Assembly (NCBI GenBank): GCA_038252945.1
Contig: JBBSHN010000006.1
Span: 1 to 55,331 of the forward strand
Direction: 5' to 3'
Source: JAUJOE01 sp038252945
GTDB lineage: Bacteria; Actinomycetota; Actinomycetes; Propionibacteriales; Nocardioidaceae
Length of the DNA stretch: 55,331 bases
Part shown: positions 54,579 to 55,331 of the stretch, piece after piece
How the letters are laid out: the number at the start of each line of letters is the position of its first letter
How positions within the stretch are numbered: position 1 is the stretch's first letter
Notes under the pieces: model-generated
Told to the model about the DNA's origin: nothing
The model's input: the letters and a program-made list of their open reading frames with translations, nothing else
Database searches by the model: none
Position numbers and translations under genes: made by a program

Positions 54579-55331
54579 TCACATACCGGAGTAGGAGTGC
54601 AGCCCTGAGCCGAACAGGTTGATTCCGACGAAGTTGAAGAGGAACGTCGCAAAGCCGAGAAGTGCGACATACGCTGCCGCCCGACCTTGCCAGCCCGCGG
54701 TTGCCCGGGCGTGAAGGTAGGCCGCGTAGACGACCCAGGTGATGAACGCCCACACCTCCTTGGGGTCCCAGCCCCAGAAGCGGCCCCAGGCGTACTGAGC
54801 CCAGATCGCACCGGCGAGCACGGCGAACGTCCACAGTGGGAAGGCGAACGCGTGGACCCGGTAGGCGATGCGATCCATCGCCGCCGCGCTCGGAGTACGC
54901 CACAACATGCCGGTCTGCGGCAGACCCGAAGAAGCAGCGGCTGACGCCTCCAGCCGGGAGCGCAGCAGAAAGAGGACCGAGATCAAGGCTCCTACCGTGA
55001 AAGCGCCCCCGGCTATCGCAGCAGCCGACACATGGATGAGCAGCCAATAGGAGTGCAGGGCTGGAACGAGCGGGGCGACCGGCCGGTAGAGCAGAAGAAC
55101 GGCGATGCCGAGCACGGTGGTGAGGAAGCCGGTCACCAACAGCCCGAGCCAGCACACGTTGTAGCGGCGTACCAGGTACAGGTACCCAAGGGCGACGGCC
55201 AGCGAGCCCGTGATCGCGAACTCGTACATGCTGCCCCACGGCACCCGACTCGCGGCGAGTCCGCGGCATATCACCCCGACCGCGCAGATCAACGTGCCCA
55301 GCACGGTCAGGGCCAGACCCGAGCGACCGAA
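54579..55331 (-). CDS. ccsB: Cytochrome c biogenesis protein CcsB (5' end cut by window)
   Basis: At least 250 aa of CcsB/CcsA-type membrane protein, in system II handing heme to apocytochrome c with ResB. The heme-handling segment WGRFWGWDPKEVWAFITWVVYAAYLHAR near the C-terminus is the diagnostic WWD-type motif. The C-terminal FNFVGINLFGSGLHSYSG is typical. About nine helices are visible. The gene continues beyond the right edge, so the start is not in the window. Convergent with the PLDc_N-type gene, 13 bases apart. Confidence 0.93.
   Translation of the reverse strand, partial: FGRSGLALTVLGTLICAVGVICRGLAASRVPWGSMYEFAITGSLAVALGYLYLVRRYNVCWLGLLVTGFLTTVLGIAVLLLYRPVAPLVPALHSYWLLIHVSAAAIAGGAFTVGALISVLFLLRSRLEASAAASSGLPQTGMLWRTPSAAAMDRIAYRVHAFAFPLWTFAVLAGAIWAQYAWGRFWGWDPKEVWAFITWVVYAAYLHARATAGWQGRAAAYVALLGFATFLFNFVGINLFGSGLHSYSGM

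Overview
The window is high-G+C DNA from an actinobacterium (Actinomycetota). The signs are the gene order tRNA-Thr/tRNA-Met-rpmG-hadA-hadB ... tRNA-Trp-secE-nusG-rplK-rplA-lipoprotein-rplJ-rplL-rpoB-rpoC, a 14-subunit nuo operon with a polyprenyl diphosphate synthase at its end, KorAB, F420-type enzymes, and many GTG/TTG and leaderless starts. The genus cannot be fixed by reading alone. A mycobacterium is unlikely because hadC is absent and murB follows hadB.

Region 1 (1-12.8 kb, leftward): transcription and translation core. rpoC (with a strong hairpin after its stop), rpoB (own promoter, TTG start), rplL, rplJ (own promoter and an L10-type leader ending in an intrinsic terminator), an LppX/LprG-like lipoprotein, rplA, rplK, nusG (long acidic N-terminal extension made of DNA repeats), secE and tRNA-Trp.

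Region 2 (12.9-18.7 kb): rightward aspartate aminotransferase and adenosine deaminase, then leftward murB, hadB, hadA, rpmG, tRNA-Met and tRNA-Thr, a rightward LLM-class F420-type oxidoreductase, a short 22-bp repeat array, and tRNA-Tyr.

Region 3 (18.7-25.4 kb): YajQ protein, a DUF4440-like protein, a decayed integrase fragment with 11-bp direct repeats, a DUF4242/SCO4226-like protein, KorA/KorB (2-oxoglutarate:ferredoxin oxidoreductase), a secreted protein of unknown function, and a RarD/EamA transporter.

Region 4 (25.4-43.9 kb, leftward): one long directon of a PPOX-type flavin/F420 protein, a geranylgeranyl-reductase-family flavoprotein (MenJ-like), nuoA-nuoN (complex I), and a polyprenyl diphosphate synthase. 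Most nuo genes overlap by 1-14 bases, which implies translational coupling.

Region 5 (43.9-52.9 kb): menaquinone biosynthesis (menG, menF, menD, menC, menE, menA) interrupted by a broken methyltransferase, a metallo-beta-lactamase-fold hydrolase and an AraC-DinB fusion. A second array of the same 22-bp repeat sits next to menG. Together with region 4 this gives the quinone ring pathway, the prenyl tail synthase, a likely quinone-tail reductase and the main menaquinone-reducing dehydrogenase. menB, menH and menI are not in the window.

Region 6 (52.8-55.3 kb): DUF4229 membrane protein (overlapping menA antisense), threonine/serine dehydratase, a PLDc_N-like membrane protein and the 3' part of ccsB (cytochrome c maturation), cut by the window end.

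Most of the window is ordinary core genome. The least explained signals are the two 22-bp tandem repeat arrays at 18.4 and 43.9-44.0 kb, the 11-bp repeats around the integrase remnant, and the repeat-built acidic arm of NusG.
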